Shown one piece after another: positions 34,210 through 47,205 of a stretch of DNA of 64,000 bases (positions are counted from its first letter, which is position 1; the number at the start of each line of letters is the position of its first letter). The notes under the pieces were generated by a model. It saw nothing but the letters and a program-made list of their open reading frames with translations, had not been told where the DNA came from and did not search any database. The stretch comes from Megalopta genalis (Eukaryota > Arthropoda > Insecta > Hymenoptera > Halictidae). The position numbers and the translations under genes were made by a program. Location: assembly GCF_051020955.1 (NCBI RefSeq), contig NC_135013.1, positions 35,107,302 through 35,171,301 of the forward strand. The letters run 5' to 3'.

Positions 34210-34232
34210 TACCTATTACTGCGAGCCAAATA

Positions 34233-34449
34233 CAGTAATGTCTCTCTAAATGACGCTCGGGTCGTCCAGAGAAATGGACAATTTGGGAAAAGGAGGTACG
34301 ATTATTCGAGCCTCGCGGTTCATTTTTATAGTTACGAATTGCCAACAAGTATAAAAAAACTCGCAACTAGGCTCGAACAATCGTATCTCCTCTTCCAAAA
34401 TCGTCCATTTTTCTGGACAATCCGAGCGCCAATTAGAGAGACAATACTG
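34233..34449. mobile_element. Family-A foldback MITE, copy A8
   Basis: TA on both sides, ends CAGTAATGTCTCTC and GAGAGACAATACTG. Same orientation-independent foldback structure as A7. Confidence 0.85.
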
Positions 34450-34830
34450 TACAGACGTTCATAGAACAACCGTGTTTACCGATAGCCTAAAGTTCCATTT
34501 GCCGGGCCAGTTTATCCGGAACGCATCGTTTAATCTTACACATATACTTCCAGCGAAACTTTCTTCTGACTCGGGGCAAACATTTCCAGGAGCAAATTCC
34601 AGCCCCTAATCGTCTACAAATGTAACTCTAGCCGTAATTGCTCGAGTCTATTGATTCAACGAAGCGTATCTCTGATTACCCTGTGCCGGAGTCGACGCGA
34701 TATACCGAATGCACAACGGTCAGTCGCTTCCGTATTTTTACGTTCCTGAGAAGCGCGTCGAACCGGCCGATGTTTACGACCGAATCTTCTCTTAATTTAG
34801 CACCGGGCCGCGCGTCGCACGGTACGTTAA

Positions 34831-35270
34831 CCCTTTGCCCTACGATTCAAGTTTCAAGATTGTCGGTCACGCGTCGAGAGCTCTTTTCACCGAAGTCGTG
34901 CCGCCGATCGAGAGAACTTCCCGCGGAATGTAAACACGGCGACTCTCGTTGATATTCGAACACATTTCGAAAGGCGATAACTTCTTTTTTTAGAACTGGT
35001 TACTAAACGACTCGAATTCTTTTTTAGACGACAGAGCGTCCAGACCGTAACTAGAACGCTTTTTCTCAAGGTTGCTATACCGCTCGGAACAAACGAAAAT
35101 AAAAAAGGTGTTGTTTCTGAACTTTTTTTTATAAAATTTAAAAAATTTGTTTCCCAGCTCTCGACAAGTTATACGAACGTGTCACGTCTCTCAGACGTGA
35201 TCCGAGAAACTTCGTTTCTGGCTCGATTATCAGATCGCGTCTCTCTCGGGCGCGGGCGTAGGGCAAAGGG
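34831..35270. mobile_element. piggyBac-like TTAA-flanked MITE
   Basis: TTAA at 34827-34830 and 35271-35274; perfect inverted ends CCCTTTGCCCTACG and CGTAGGGCAAAGGG. 440 bases, non-coding. Confidence 0.8.
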
Positions 35271-35274
35271 TTAA

Positions 35275-36804
35275 CGCGTCCCGTTGTCGTCGCGTTGACG
35301 TCCGAAAAGTGAAATTCGTTCGTCACTCGCGCGAATCTTCTCGCTTATGCAACGGTCGATCGCGTGTGCGTGCGTGCGCGCGTGTACGCACAAGAATATC
35401 TGTTCTGCCTATTGATCATGGTTTATCAGCGACGGTTTATCTTATCCCATTGTTATACGGTGAATAATATAGTTGGAGAAGTTCGATATTGCAGCGCAGC
35501 GTTTATTGCTCGTTATAACATTCAATATCTCGACGCGATGGAAACGGCTTCTGCCGCAATTATTTATCGGCACCGTGTTCGTTCGCCACGTTCTTTTTTT
35601 TGTTTGTTTTGTTTCTGGTTAACTCGCAGATAACGCCGGGGCTATCACCGTTCCTGCGCGAACTCCCATTAATTACGGCGAAAAAATACAAGGGAGGTAT
35701 GCGGTGACTAATGCAACGGCACGCGCGCGCCTCCAAGTATCCTTTGTTCCCAAGGAAATCTGGTCTTCTCGGTACACGGCCTGACCGAGCTTTTATTCGC
35801 TGTAAACGGTGAAACGGAATGCGATGCAAATCGCGCGAGCGCGCGCGCTCCGCCAAAACGGGGTCTGCGTTATCTCGCCGAGAGAAGAGAGAGAGAGAGA
35901 GAAAAAAAGAAGGAGCCGTCATTGAATACAAGGTAGGCGCGCTCGTCGAAGGATGAACTTGAATCATCGGCTCGCTCGTTCTTTCGTGACTGCGGTGACA
36001 AAGGTCGATGTCGACCTCCGGTTCCGATTTAATTAACGCGCGCCGCTGGACGCTTCCCCCTCGTCGCCACCCCGCCGTTCGATCCGCGACCGCTACCGGT
36101 CGATCGTCTCCGAGGAAATTTTAAGTTGCTCGGAGTTTCGCGGGAAGAGTCGGGGGACGCATCGCCAAACGTTTGAGAAAGTTGCTGTCGCAGCATCCGC
36201 TAAATTCCAGGACACCGACGATCGGGAAAATTTCATTAACCGGTCGATGGACCAGCGGAATCGGTCGAGCGACGTTCGCTCGTCGGCTGTCTTTGCGATG
36301 GAAATGGAATTTTCGCCGCGACTTGTTCCGCGAAATCGTCATTTTGATTCCGCTAAATTTGGGAAATAAACGGAAAATCGGGAACGTCTCGAGTCGACCG
36401 TAAAAAACTCGATTCTCCAGGAAAAATCGTAGCTGTTCCTTTGAACGCCGCTTAGCCGCAAGAGCAAGTTCTTGCTCGAAAAGAACCGGGAAGAAGGAAC
36501 GGGGATAAAAATCTGGCTGATGTCATTAGCCGGAAAGTCGGCCACGCAGCAGCGTCGTCGTCGTCATCATCATCATCGCGAAACGCATTCGCTCAGAAAT
36601 AGCCGCGAATCTTCCTACTGTGACGCAACGGCCGTTTTTCTGGGGCCGCTTGATGGAGCTGCTCGTAATTACCGTGGCTCCGATCCACCGATCCGCGAGA
36701 ACCTTCGAGGAGGTTCCAGCGAGAACTCGCGCGGATTCGCGACCGATCGTGCGCCTTCTGATCGAAAGATGCGCGAGGCGTCGTCAAGGTTGGGTATCGG
36801 TGAA
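35275..36804. other. Intronic stretch, no gene recognised
   Basis: Contains a short GA run (about 35884-35902), a CGTCGTCGTCATCATCATCATC trinucleotide tract near 36553-36580, and no recognisable exon. Overlapping open frames are short and uncharacteristic. Confidence 0.5.
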
Positions 36805-37530
36805 TTCTCCCTAATTTAACCTTCAGTTTGCAATTAAAAATGGATTATTTTGGGAGGAGGACATGCGATTATTCGAGCCTTGCGGCTCGTTTTTATAGCC
36901 ACCGATCGTCAATAACTCTAAAAATGAGTCGCGAGGCTCGAATAATCGTATCTTCTCTTCCCAAATTCTCCAATTTTGTTTACAAGCCGAAGGACAATTA
37001 GGGAGTATTTTATTTAATTCAGGTGCATCCATTTAAGGGTTCTAAATCGCGCTCGAAACTCCGTATAATATAATAATGTAATAAATATATATATATATAA
37101 TATAATATAATAATATATAATATATATATATAATATAAGTATAATATAATATATATAATATATAAATATAATATAGTATAATATAATAAATATAATATAA
37201 TAATATATATAGTGACTGATATTTTTATAATTCTTAACACAATCTGCGACTATATAAACAACTATAAAAAGTAATCGTATCTCCTCTTCCCAAATTCTCC
37301 AATTTCGTTTACAAGCTGAAGGACAATTATGGAGTATTTTATTTAATTCAGGTGCATTAATCAGGTGCATCATTTAAGGGTCCCAAATCGCGGTCGAAAC
37401 TCCATATAATGGCTAATATTTTTATAATTCTTGACCGATCGGCAACTATAAAAAGTACTCGCATCTCCTCTTCCGAAATTGTCCATTTTTGTTTGCAAGC
37501 TGAAGGAAATTTGGGGAGAACTTCCTGTGA
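36805..37530. repeat. Duplicated family-A-related repeat (family J) with AT microsatellite
   Basis: A family-A-like arm (TTCGAGCCTTGCGGCTCG) ends in a variant terminus GACAATTAGGGAGTATT. The segment TTTACAAGCTGAAGGACAAT...GGTGCATC...CATTTAAGGG...CGAAACTCC then occurs twice (about 36970-37065 and 37310-37410). Between the copies is a TA/ATA microsatellite (37065-37215). The following segment TGTTTGCAAGCTGAAGGAAATTTGGGGAGAA recurs at 48030-48065. One subfamily of family A appears to carry this inner tail. Confidence 0.6.
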
Positions 37531-38163
37531 TTTTTGGGATCGAAGCGATCAGGCGTGACGTCAAACCGAAGAGCCTTTCCCAATCTTTCATCGAGACTTC
37601 GTCGAGCCAACAGCTTCGGCAACGGCTTCGCGGCGAACGCTTTCGAGGCCTGACGTCACAAATTGTCAGCAAACGTCACCCGGATCTTGCGAAAGTCCCC
37701 GGTCGCCCGGGGAACAAGCGTGCCGGCGCGGCGGCTGTGCGCTGATTTTCCACTGACTCACGTGTTCCTTTTGTACAACCCCCGGGAGTTTCGCAACCGT
37801 AGCTCCGTTTCGAGGACTCGGCATTATCTCTTGGACGGTTTAACGGCCCCGGTTAGTCACCGAATACCCTCCGATAAAGAATCTTATCGGACGAATTCTC
37901 GCCTGGTAGGCTCAGCTCGCCGCCAAATATTTGCCGGCTCGTGACGGAACTTCCGTTTCGTCGGCTTCGGAACGGGACGCGCCCGAGGAGTACTGAAAAA
38001 TAACGGCGATTCTCGCCCTTTTCGAAACTGCCACCGAAACGAGGCGAACGGAACAAGATTCCGGCATCCGTATAGCAGCAGTCGGACGAATAAATTCGCG
38101 GCCGACGATTCGTAGCGTTGCGAATCGCTTCGTTTCTCTCGCGTCGCGGCATTTTATTTATTG

Positions 38164-38718
38164 TAATTGCCGATTTCAGTTATAGATGTCCCTCACTCCC
38201 ATTTTGATGATACCCGTAAATGTTATATTATAAAATTATTATTATTATTATTATGTTATTTTTTATTATCCGCGAATGTTAGCAACTGGACAAATTGAAC
38301 GCAGCGGTCATGAAAAGCGACCAGAATTGGTCAATCATTTTCCACCAGGACAATGCTAGGCCGCACACGTCTTTGTCCGCTCGGCAAAAATTCATAGATA
38401 TTGCTTGGGAATTGATGTTACACCCACCATATAGTCCTGATCTCGCGCCATCGGATTACCGCTTGTTTCGTCCCCTGGACAACTCCCTTCGTGGTAAAAC
38501 TTTGAACGACGATGACGCTGTAAAATCTCACTTAACTCAGTTTTTGGCCGAAAAGGATCAGACTTTCTACGAGCGTGGAATTTTCAAGTTGTCGGAGAGA
38601 TGGCAAAAGGTCATCGAACGAAATGGAAAATACATTACAGATTAAACTTCGTTCCAAGTAAAAAGAAATTTTTTATTTCATTGAACAAATCGGCACAATT
38701 ACTTAGTTGCCAACCCAA
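38164..38718 (+). pseudogene. Mariner element retaining only the catalytic half of its transposase
   Basis: The open frame (about 38286-38645) encodes a mariner transposase C-terminus with FHQDNARPH and HPPYSPDLAPSDYRLF. Exactly 34 residues separate the two catalytic aspartates (the DD34D signature). It ends ...NGKYITD and a stop, as full-length transposases do. The N-terminal DNA-binding half and first catalytic Asp are absent. The left side keeps only GTAATTGCCGATTTCAG of the TIR; the right TIR ends TTAGTTGCCAACCCAA followed by TA. A non-coding leader and a TTA repeat sit where the deleted part was. Confidence 0.85.
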
Positions 38719-39481
38719 TACAACAAAGAATATAAACTATAATACAACTCGATATAATTATATTTCCGATTTTTCAATTTGAAACGTTGCTCGTTCGACG
38801 GTCCGATCTCGACTCTTCGATTGTCCGTTGGTAACACACTTCCTCGGCAACCCCTATCTTCCATTATTTTTTAAAGAGTTGCTCGCAACAGGGTGGTTCC
38901 ACATTACAGCGACTTGATTTGGACAAGTCGCCGTAACAGTATGAACCGTGGAGTGGCGGCGGTAACCTCTATCGGAAGCAGATTCTAATCGCGCGTCCGC
39001 CGAGGCGGTTCTAAAACCTCCCCCTCGTCGCGAGGGCGTCGGATCGTTACGCTAAATCGCATTCGTCGAAAGGAAAAAAGAGCACGTCGAAGGCCAGGGT
39101 TCCAGGGTTAAGCCCGACGCCGAGTTGCAGAGGGCTAACGAGATTATCGGAGACCCGGATGGCCGAGCTTCCATCTTCCTCATCGTCCGGCGAGCTCGCG
39201 AGGTAATATCCTCGGACGGTTTTTGTCTCCGTTTCCCTGGACGTCAACGTTTCCTCGTCGTTAATGGGACGGTATCCGGCGCGGAGAGGACTGCGGAGCC
39301 CGCTGCGTTCTTTTTTCCCGGCGGTGTCCGCGATGCAACGACTCCGCGACGACGACGACGACGACGACGCATCGGCGCGACGTCGCCGTGGCCCCGGGTG
39401 AATTTAACGCGGTCCCGTTACGCGGTCCGAATCTCCGCGCATTCTTCGATCGAGGTCACGGCTTCGTGGACAGGACACCTA

Positions 39482-39980
39482 CAGGGTGTCCCAAAAATGT
39501 CTCGCAATCCGAAAGTGGCGGGTTCCTCGGGTCGTTTGAAGCAACTTTCTCCTTTACAAAAATTGTCTCCGAGGCACCGTTAACGAGTTATTAACGAAAA
39601 ACAGTGACCAATGAGAGGCGAGCTCGGCTGGCGCGAGGCGACCGAGCCAATGAGCGGAACTGGACTTCGCGCGCTGGTCGGCTGGGCCGCCTCGCGTCGG
39701 CCGTACTCGATTCTTATTGGCCACTGTTTCTCGTTAATAACTCGTTAACGGTGCCTCGGAGAACATTTTTGTAAAGGAAAAAGTTGCTTCAAATGACCCG
39801 AGGAACCCGCCACCGACCGAGCCAATGTGCGGAACTGGGCTTCGCCTCTCATTGGTCAGTGTATTCGTTAATAATTCGTAAACGAAGCCGCGGCTTGCAT
39901 TTTCGCTAAGGAAAAAGTTACTTCAAACGATCCCAGGAACTGCTCATTTCCGGTCTGCGAGACATTTTTGGGACACGCTG
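39482..39980. mobile_element. Family-B MITE, recombinant of two copies (B5)
   Basis: Starts at TA with CAGGGTGTCCC and runs almost full length to AACCCGCCAC (39813). There, instead of its own end, it joins part of a second copy (from CGACCGAGCCAATG) that ends GGGACACGCTG before TA at 39981. CCAAT boxes occur in both parts. Unequal recombination or a nested deletion is inferred. Confidence 0.75.
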
Positions 39981-40299
39981 TATTATCGATCCTTTCCGGC
40001 GAGACCGCCCCGGCATGGCTACGGCCAGCCCGGGTGAAAAAAACCAAGTGACTGGCACGAATTCAATGGCCGGTGTCGCCATTGTCCTATTTCGCAGACC
40101 GGTCGCTCATAATCGCGCGCGGCTCGGAACACCTGTGCACGCGAACGCTCGCTCGTCCCGGTGAAATGTCAACTGGTGCGATTGGTCTACACCTGCGCGT
40201 TCGCGGCACGGGTTACGGCCGGCGATCCTTTACTCGCAATCTCGTCGTTGCATTTCAATCCGTTCGCCGGCTCGGTCTTTGTAATTTGGAAGATCTGGT

Positions 40300-40413
40300 T
40301 CGTAATCGTAAACGAAAAGCCGTGGATCGCATTTTCGCCAAGAACGAACTCGCTTAGAAATTACCTCGGGAACTTCCTATTCTCGGATTGCGAGACATTT
40401 TCGGGACACCCTG
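40300..40413. mobile_element. Family-B MITE, right-end fragment
   Basis: From a TCGTAAACGAAAAGCCGTGG block to GGGACACCCTG followed by TA. It matches the right arm of copy B2. The left arm and centre are missing. Confidence 0.75.
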
Positions 40414-40643
40414 TACAATCGTTTCCAAAGACTGCCAACCGATCGGCGCGGCTCGGTGCACCGAAGAAAATAATAAAACGTTGTTGTCGGTCGCCTACGC
40501 GGATTCGGGCGAGCTAGGATGACGAAGTGAAACGCGTGGGATCCGCCGGTGATGTATCGCGGCTAGAATAAATATACTCCTGGGGACGTGGAACGCGCGA
40601 AGCGGTCTACCGATGCGTCTGACGAGAACCGACTCCGAAAATA

Positions 40644-41179
40644 TTGAGTTGTCCGGAAAGTTCGTGCCGATTTTCGGTAGGTAGCGTGAGAGACCCGACT
40701 GAATATATCACAATTATTGAAGACAAATGACACGTGTACATATTCTGAAAGAGATAACTTCAGCCATATTTGGAAAAAAGCTTGGTTACGATTCGTTAAT
40801 TTTTATCAGTTTTGCACGCCTTAGAATATGGTGGCGAATAAAGTGCATTATAGGCATTTAATGCTTTTCTTTTTCCGAAAGGGCAAAAATGCCACACAAG
40901 CGGCAAACAAGATATGCGCTGTTTACGGCGAGGATGCTGTAGCCGAAAGAACTGTGCGGAAGTGGTTTGCTCGGTTTAAAGCTGGAAATTTCGACCTTGA
41001 AGATGAAGAACGCCCAGGTAGGCCGTCCACCACAGACGAAGATACGATTAGAACAGAAATCGAGAATAACCCACGCTCGACATTACGTCAATTAGCAGGA
41101 ATGCTAAATAAATCAAAATCAACCATCCACGGTCATACTGTGAAGCTTGACTACGTAAATCGGCACGAACTTTCCGGAC
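40644..41179 (+). pseudogene. Mariner deletion derivative retaining only the DNA-binding half of its transposase
   Basis: The open frame from ATG 40828 encodes about 110 residues typical of a mariner transposase N-terminus: paired helix-turn-helix, RTVRKWFARFKAGNFDLEDE, ERPGRPST and a second HTH with LRQLAGMLNKSKSTIHGH. The frame then runs straight into the 3' terminal repeat, so all three catalytic aspartates are deleted. The TIRs share GTCCGGAAAGTTCGTGCCG; the left end starts TTGAGTTGTCC after TA, the right outermost bases are lost. The TIR differs from that of the 38164 element, so the two relics belong to different mariner families. Confidence 0.85.
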
Positions 41180-42416
41180 GATTTTCGGGTCGCTCCCCCG
41201 GCATTTTTAGCCGGCCCGACGGGTTGAGTCGGTCCAACACGGTTGAGTTCGATCCTCGGAAGGATCGCGAACCGATTTTTCATCGACTTTATCGCACCTT
41301 CCTGCTAATTAGGAGAGCTCTTTCTGCGAGCGTCCGCTCTGCCCTGGAAGCGTCGAGACTCTTCTTTGCATTTTTCATATCGTTTCTGATCGAAGCTCTT
41401 GCCAACCGAAGACTTTGGAATTAAGAATTCTCTTAAATCGGGATTCTCTTCGTCAAGAGACGTCTTGTCTGTTATTTTTAGCCGGTCTTCTCGATAAGCG
41501 AACCTTAAAGCGGCGTCCAATTTTCTAATGTCTTCGAGCCCGTTTCGCAACCCTTATCCCCCTCCTCCGCCAATCGCAAGAAGTCCAATCTAGTTGATAA
41601 ATTGGCCCGGCAAATGGAACGTTCCTCCGACAGCCGAGCCCCAAAATATGCTCGTCGATTGTACGCGTCTCGATTAGCATTCCCGAACTCTGTGACCATC
41701 TCTGCGCAACTCTCTCCATCGGAACGCGCGTGCATCATTCGGCATCGCTTCTGGAACTTCGTCGCCGCTCGACTTCCTCCGATCGGCGAGCAGTTTCCAG
41801 AAATGGAGGTCTCGGAGCAAGTCGATCGATTCGAGCCACTTTCCCGCGGCATTTTCGCGTTCGTCTCTTTTCCGCTTCGCGGGCGCAACGCGGATCGGGA
41901 CGTCTCTTCTGGGCGCAGCTCGCATAATCCGGCGCGAGCCGTGACTAGGTGAATTCTCGAAACGCCGGGAAGCCGGCTGGAAATCTCGGCAGCCGAAGGC
42001 GGGAGAGAGGCCCGATTCATGAAATTGTCATGTCGGACGCGTCCAGCGTAGATTGTGGAACCGACTCGCGACGGTCTCTCCCATGAACGGGCTGAATGGC
42101 GGTCGGGATAGTCCGATTTGTCCGAGCCCGGCCCGGCTTTACAGTTATCATTGTTTGATGGAATGCGGCCTTCCTTTCCTGTTTCGTGACGAGGCCGGTC
42201 GTGGCTGCAACCGCGGCAATATGGCCAAACCCGGAAAACGCCTTGGCCACTTCTCTCTCTCCCTCTCTTTCTGCCTCTCTTTCTCTTTTCCTGCCGGTCT
42301 CCGGTTACGATTTTAAGCGTGCCGCATTCCTCCGCGATCAACCTTAACACCGAAACGCGTCTAAACGGTGGACAAAGGGATAGAAAGAGGGGCAAAGTCA
42401 ATATAATCGGCAACTA
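41180..42416. other. Intronic stretch with a long unassigned minus-strand open frame, no gene accepted
   Basis: A 302-codon open frame (42413-41505, minus) has basic, arginine- and serine-rich composition, no recognisable domain, and overlaps other open frames on both strands in GC-rich sequence. It is regarded as fortuitous, though a lineage-specific protein cannot be excluded from sequence alone. Confidence 0.45.
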
Positions 42417-42761
42417 CAGGGTGTCTCGAAAATGTCTCGTAATCTGGAAATGGAGGGTTCCTGAGATCATTCGAAGCAACTTTCTCCTTAGCGAAAATGC
42501 AAACCGAGGCTTCGTTTACGAGTTATCAAGGTAAATCGGTGACCAATGAGAGGCGAGATCTGCTGACGCGAGGCGGCCGAGCCGCGAGCTCGTTGGCTCG
42601 GCCGCCACGCGTCGGCAGAGCTCGCTTCTTATTGGTTCGCATTTTTCATTAATAACTCGTAAAAGAAGCCGCGGTTTGCATTTTCGCTAAGGAAAAAGTT
42701 ACTTAGAATAACACAAGGAATCCACCATTTCCGCATTGCGAGACATTTTTGGGACACTCTG
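42417..42761. mobile_element. Family-B foldback MITE, copy B6
   Basis: 345 bases, TA on both sides, ends CAGGGTGTCTC and GGGACACTCTG. Shorter because one central CCAAT-containing segment is deleted (GAGCCGCGAGCTCG). It retains GACCAATGAG in the left arm and TTATTGGTTC in the right. Confidence 0.85.
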
Positions 42762-44720
42762 TATACAAAATCGTGTCGCCACTTCCGAAGACGTCCGGTT
42801 TCGTTTCGAGGCCGAAGGACAACGCAAGAGAGAGAGAGAGAGAGAGAGATCGCCGTGGTCGCATTCTTGGGCATTCGCGAAACGGCGCAGGTGTTGCCGA
42901 GAGACGCTTTCGGCATGGACGAACCGAGCCGATTGCGAATTCCGCGGTTCGATAAAGCGCGTCCAGGTATGCGAGTGTCGTGCGCAATCGCACGGATTTC
43001 GAAATGCATACGGGGGATCGGACTTTTGCGTTGCTGAAATCGCGGTAATAAGCGGCAGGCCGCGAAAATGCCACTTTTGCTGCCGGTCGACCTCGCGTCG
43101 CGCGTGCTTTTCGTATCCTGGGCAAGTTTTCCCTTTTTTTTCCCGTTCGCAGCAGCGGAGATTGCTCGTTAGAGCAATCCGGGAAAGACCGTTCTACCAT
43201 TTTCTATTTTTCATCGCATTTATCCCTGGCGAAGTTTCGCGAGAAAGGCCATTTTCTCTCTCGAGCAACTTTGTCGCTCGCGGAGCGCGAACTGTAAGGA
43301 ATAAAGAATTATTCTTGGATTCGCGATCGTCGATCGTTCTCTCGGCAATCTCTGCCGACCGTTTTTTCAAATGCTCGCACGGCTTTGATGGACCAACGCG
43401 AAGAATTCGATGAAAATGGCCATTTTCCGTTCGTCGCATCGATTTCGGGGACGCGCGATCCCCGAGGAGGTACGAAAGAATTTCGCATCGATCGAAGACC
43501 GTTCGATCGTCGAGTCGACTTATGCTAATTCGATGAAAGTGGTAATCCCGATGGAAGACAATTTTCAAGCGGAAAGATTCGTTTCTCCGTCCGAGGCTGA
43601 TAACTATGACTCGGGAAAGATTAATAGGCCACTCCGAGCGCAGCGCAGCGCGCGCACCACGAGGGATAAATCAAATATGGAAAAGCCTTGGTCGGAAAGT
43701 TCAATCGCCGGCTATCCTGCTCAGGTGTTCGGGCATTATGTTATTAATACTTTTACGCGGCGCGGAATTTCCATTCGAAATTGTCGGTTATCTATGCGCG
43801 GGCGAGCTTAAGTGACTCGCGTTTCGCATAAGCTGTTATTGATGTAATACCGGTCTCGTGATGTAACAGTGATCCCGTCGAAAGCCGACAATTTTTCCGT
43901 ATCATTATTATTATTATTATTATTATTATTGCTATATCCTCCGTAATAACGACCCAAAGGCAAAGCCATCTTTCAATATCGATTCTCGCCGACCTTTCGC
44001 GGCGCAGAGAAAACCTTGCCGGCGAATGCAAAAATAAAATTAAAATCGCGCTTCTCTGGAATCCACGAGACTTTCATTTTCTATCATCGAGCGGACGACG
44101 TTCGACCCGACGATCCGCTAATTTTAGCGAAATTTCTCTCCTCGAAGAGAAACGCCCCTTTAAAAATAAAAATAAAATAAAAAGCGAGCAATTCGGCACA
44201 AATACGCACGATTCGACGAACGAATAGATAAACGAGCGAACGAAGAGATCGGATATTATTTTTCCAAGGACGCGAGTCGTTCGCTCGTGTTTCTGTGCAT
44301 GTGCAATAAGTGCAGGCGCGCAACCTTCTATCGACGAATTTCGGCGGAGCCTTTCACTTTCCGAGGCACCGTTCGGCTGGTTCCGCTTTCGGCCATCGGA
44401 TTGTTCATTGACTCGAGGTCTCTACGCGCGGCCGAATGATTCACGGCGCACAATGCCGGCGATTTCCGCGTGATCGCGGGCCGCGGGCGGGCCGGGACCG
44501 ATCGGGTTCCCGTTTCGCGAGTCAATTTCCTCGGACTCGCCGACGGAACCGGAGCGAGCGTTCGGCACGGAATCGCGAGCTGCGAGTTGCGACACGCTCG
44601 AAACTTCTTCTTGCCGGCGAGCAATTCGGCCGTCCGCGATCCGCGAGTACCTTGTGAAATGAAGCAAATGCACTTTCACCCGGCGCGCTGCGTTTCGCAA
44701 CCTCTCCCGTCGCTTGCGCT

Positions 44721-44784
<64 letters not shown>

Positions 44785-45123
44785 CCCGTCGTTCGACGAA
44801 AGTCATTCCCCCGAGAACGTTCGACATTTCGTTCCGATTGTCGGCCGGCAGCGCCGCGGAAAAAAAATATATCACGGTCCCTCGATTTTAATATGCCCGA
44901 TGGACCCGGCTACCCGGAATAAATCGCTCGCCTCGACGTCGCTCCTTCGTTTTAATTACCGGCAGACCGCGGAATAAAAATTGTCCGAGTCTCGAACGTA
45001 GGAAACGGGGTTCGAATAACAATCTATTTCTTCCTCCGACGATTCGAATGAATCGTGGAGAATTGCTGGAGTTTTCTAAAGCAGCGATGGCGAGCCATCG
45101 CGGCTCAGAAACTGATCAACCTT
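42762..45123. other. Intronic stretch, no gene recognised
   Basis: Contains a (GA)n run at 42830-42848, an ATT repeat at about 43903-43931, and a pure (CT)n array at 44727-44781. Open frames of up to 225 residues (42736-43413 plus) lack recognisable motifs and overlap the (GA)n tract. Confidence 0.5.
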
Positions 45124-45127
45124 TTAA

Positions 45128-45976
45128 CACGTTCGTCGCCGCGTCGCCCAGATCTGGGTGACGGGTATGCTTCTGTGGGGGCCCCCCGTCACCCAAATAT
45201 GGGCGACGCTCTTCTTATTCGATTTATAGGACTTTCGGTTGGATTTTAAAAGGAATAAAATGGATGAAGCACTGAAATATAAATATAGGATATAGAACTT
45301 AAAAATACTAAAAATATACATATTATATTCGTCGAATTGTTATGTAATGTACCATAGATTACACAAATCATATATTAATTATATATGATATATATTATAT
45401 AATATGTTTATATTATATTATATGTATATATATGTATATATTATTATTATTATTATTATTATTATAAGCAGTCCGCAGACCTTTATGCAAAATGAAAGCT
45501 GTCCAAGTCAACTTTCTGGAACATAAATTAGATAAAAACGTTTTTCTTGTTTTAACAGTCGTAATAGATTGACGATAATTTAACAATATCCTTAAATTCT
45601 TCTTATTCGATTTATAAGACTTTCGGTTGGACTTTAAAAGGAATAAAATGGAATAAGCACTATGAAATATAAATATAGGATATACAACTTAAAAATACTA
45701 AAAATATACATATTATACTATACTTTCTACTAATTTATAGTAAATATTTAATTTAAAGTAAAGTAAATTAAAGTAAATAATAATTTATAGTAGCTCCAAG
45801 AGTCGGATTTGGGCCCCGCGAGAAACTGGGCCGAATCGATGATGACCGAATGCAATGATCGCGTTGATTTAAATATTTAATTTAAAGTAAAGTAAATAAT
45901 AATTTATAGCAGCTCCAAACAGTCGGATTTGGGCCCCGCGAGAAACTCGACCGAATTGCGCTGGGCGACGAACGTG
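45128..45976. mobile_element. Large TTAA-associated element with internal duplications
   Basis: Left end CACGTTCGTCGC...GCCCAG after TTAA (45124-45127); right end CTGGGCGACGAACGTG followed by a mutated TTAA (GTAA). Inside, a CTTCTTATTCGATTTATA block of about 125 bases occurs at 45210 and 45599. A roughly 120-base GTCGGATTTGGGCCCCGCG block occurs at 45801 and 45922. The central part (45328-45600) is shared with 50657-51112. Confidence 0.65.
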
Positions 45977-46906
45977 TAACGATCGCGTTGATTTTTACGA
46001 ACTTATTTTTTACATCATAAAAGAGAGAACGGACAATCGGTGGATTTTAAAAGAACCAGCAGCCGGTACTAGCAAAAATAACGAACGAAAGACCCATTTC
46101 TCAGAAAGATTCGCCGCATCGCTGTTCTAAACTTCCTCCGACGTCTTCGCTGCTCGGAATCTCATCCAGTCATTATTGTCATGCGTAAGCGCATAAAATC
46201 CGCCGTCTAATTATCAGCCAACGCGCGCATGTACATTTAACCCGAGCATCGTTCGATCTAGCTGAAATATCTATGCATCGCTAAAAATCTTTCGAATAGC
46301 TGCGTCAGTTTTATCGTCGGTTACGTTCGATATTTTATGAACTCTGGAATCGAGGCGCGTTCACAGAATTCATTTACGATATGTACTTTATTAGGACGTC
46401 GATATCGTCCCGAAGCGATTTTAATATTTCTAAGATCGTTTAGAAATAGTCGGGGAGAACGTTGAACCGGTGTTTGCCGTCGCGCTTAGGCGAGGCATAT
46501 TAAAAGCTCGTGATAATGGTGTGGTCGGTATTGCTCTCCGGGAAAAATTGATCGCGGGTTCCGGGATTGTTTGATTGAAATTTTACATTGAAACGCTGAA
46601 ATCCCCGGAGGGGACGCGCGTCGGAAAAATGGGTTAATACGTTCTTTATCGACGGTGACCGCCAACAAGTACTCTATGTACGATCGTTCTCTCTTTGAGC
46701 AAGAATTACGGAGGATCGTTGCTCGCGACGATTTCTTCTCGCTCGACGATCGTTCGACTAATCTCCGATCGAAAGATTTCGTAATTGATCCGTCGCTGTT
46801 GCGCGCGGATAACGCGATCGATTCTCCGCGGATCTGTAATCCTCCTACGGGCCTCGGAGGTGTCCTCTTTTTTGTAAATTAAACGCGAATACACTATTAT
46901 TATTAA

Positions 46907-47113
46907 TACTAAACCTACCGCGGTCAAAGTGACCGCCTTCTTATTTTGCAATTCTGCAAAGTTCCGAGACTCTTTCGTGGAAATCGCTTGAATAAGTTAT
47001 ATCATTGGAGCAAGTTTTATAATAAAAACTTGACAAATTCCAAATAAATTCGGTCTTCTCACTTTTGTGAAGCAGTACATGCCAGTTAGTATTACTGTTT
47101 TGTAGGTTTAGTG
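46907..47113. mobile_element. piggyBac-like MITE family E, copy 1
   Basis: 207 bases between TTAA 46903-46906 and 47114-47117. Ends TACTAAACCTACCGCGG and TGTAGGTTTAGTG. Contains GGTCAAAGTGACCGC, a small palindrome shared by all three copies in the window. Confidence 0.8.
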
Positions 47114-47205
47114 TTAATCGCGGTGATTACGAGGTATCGTTGAAAATTGGCAGATATTTTTTTGCATTTAAAAAGCCGATGCGCGAACCGATAGGCTCGA
47201 TTCTA

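Noticed and set aside
41505..42413. 302-codon minus-strand open frame
   Set aside because: No recognisable domain, arginine- and serine-rich composition, overlap with open frames on the other strand in GC-rich intronic sequence, and no visible splice or promoter support.
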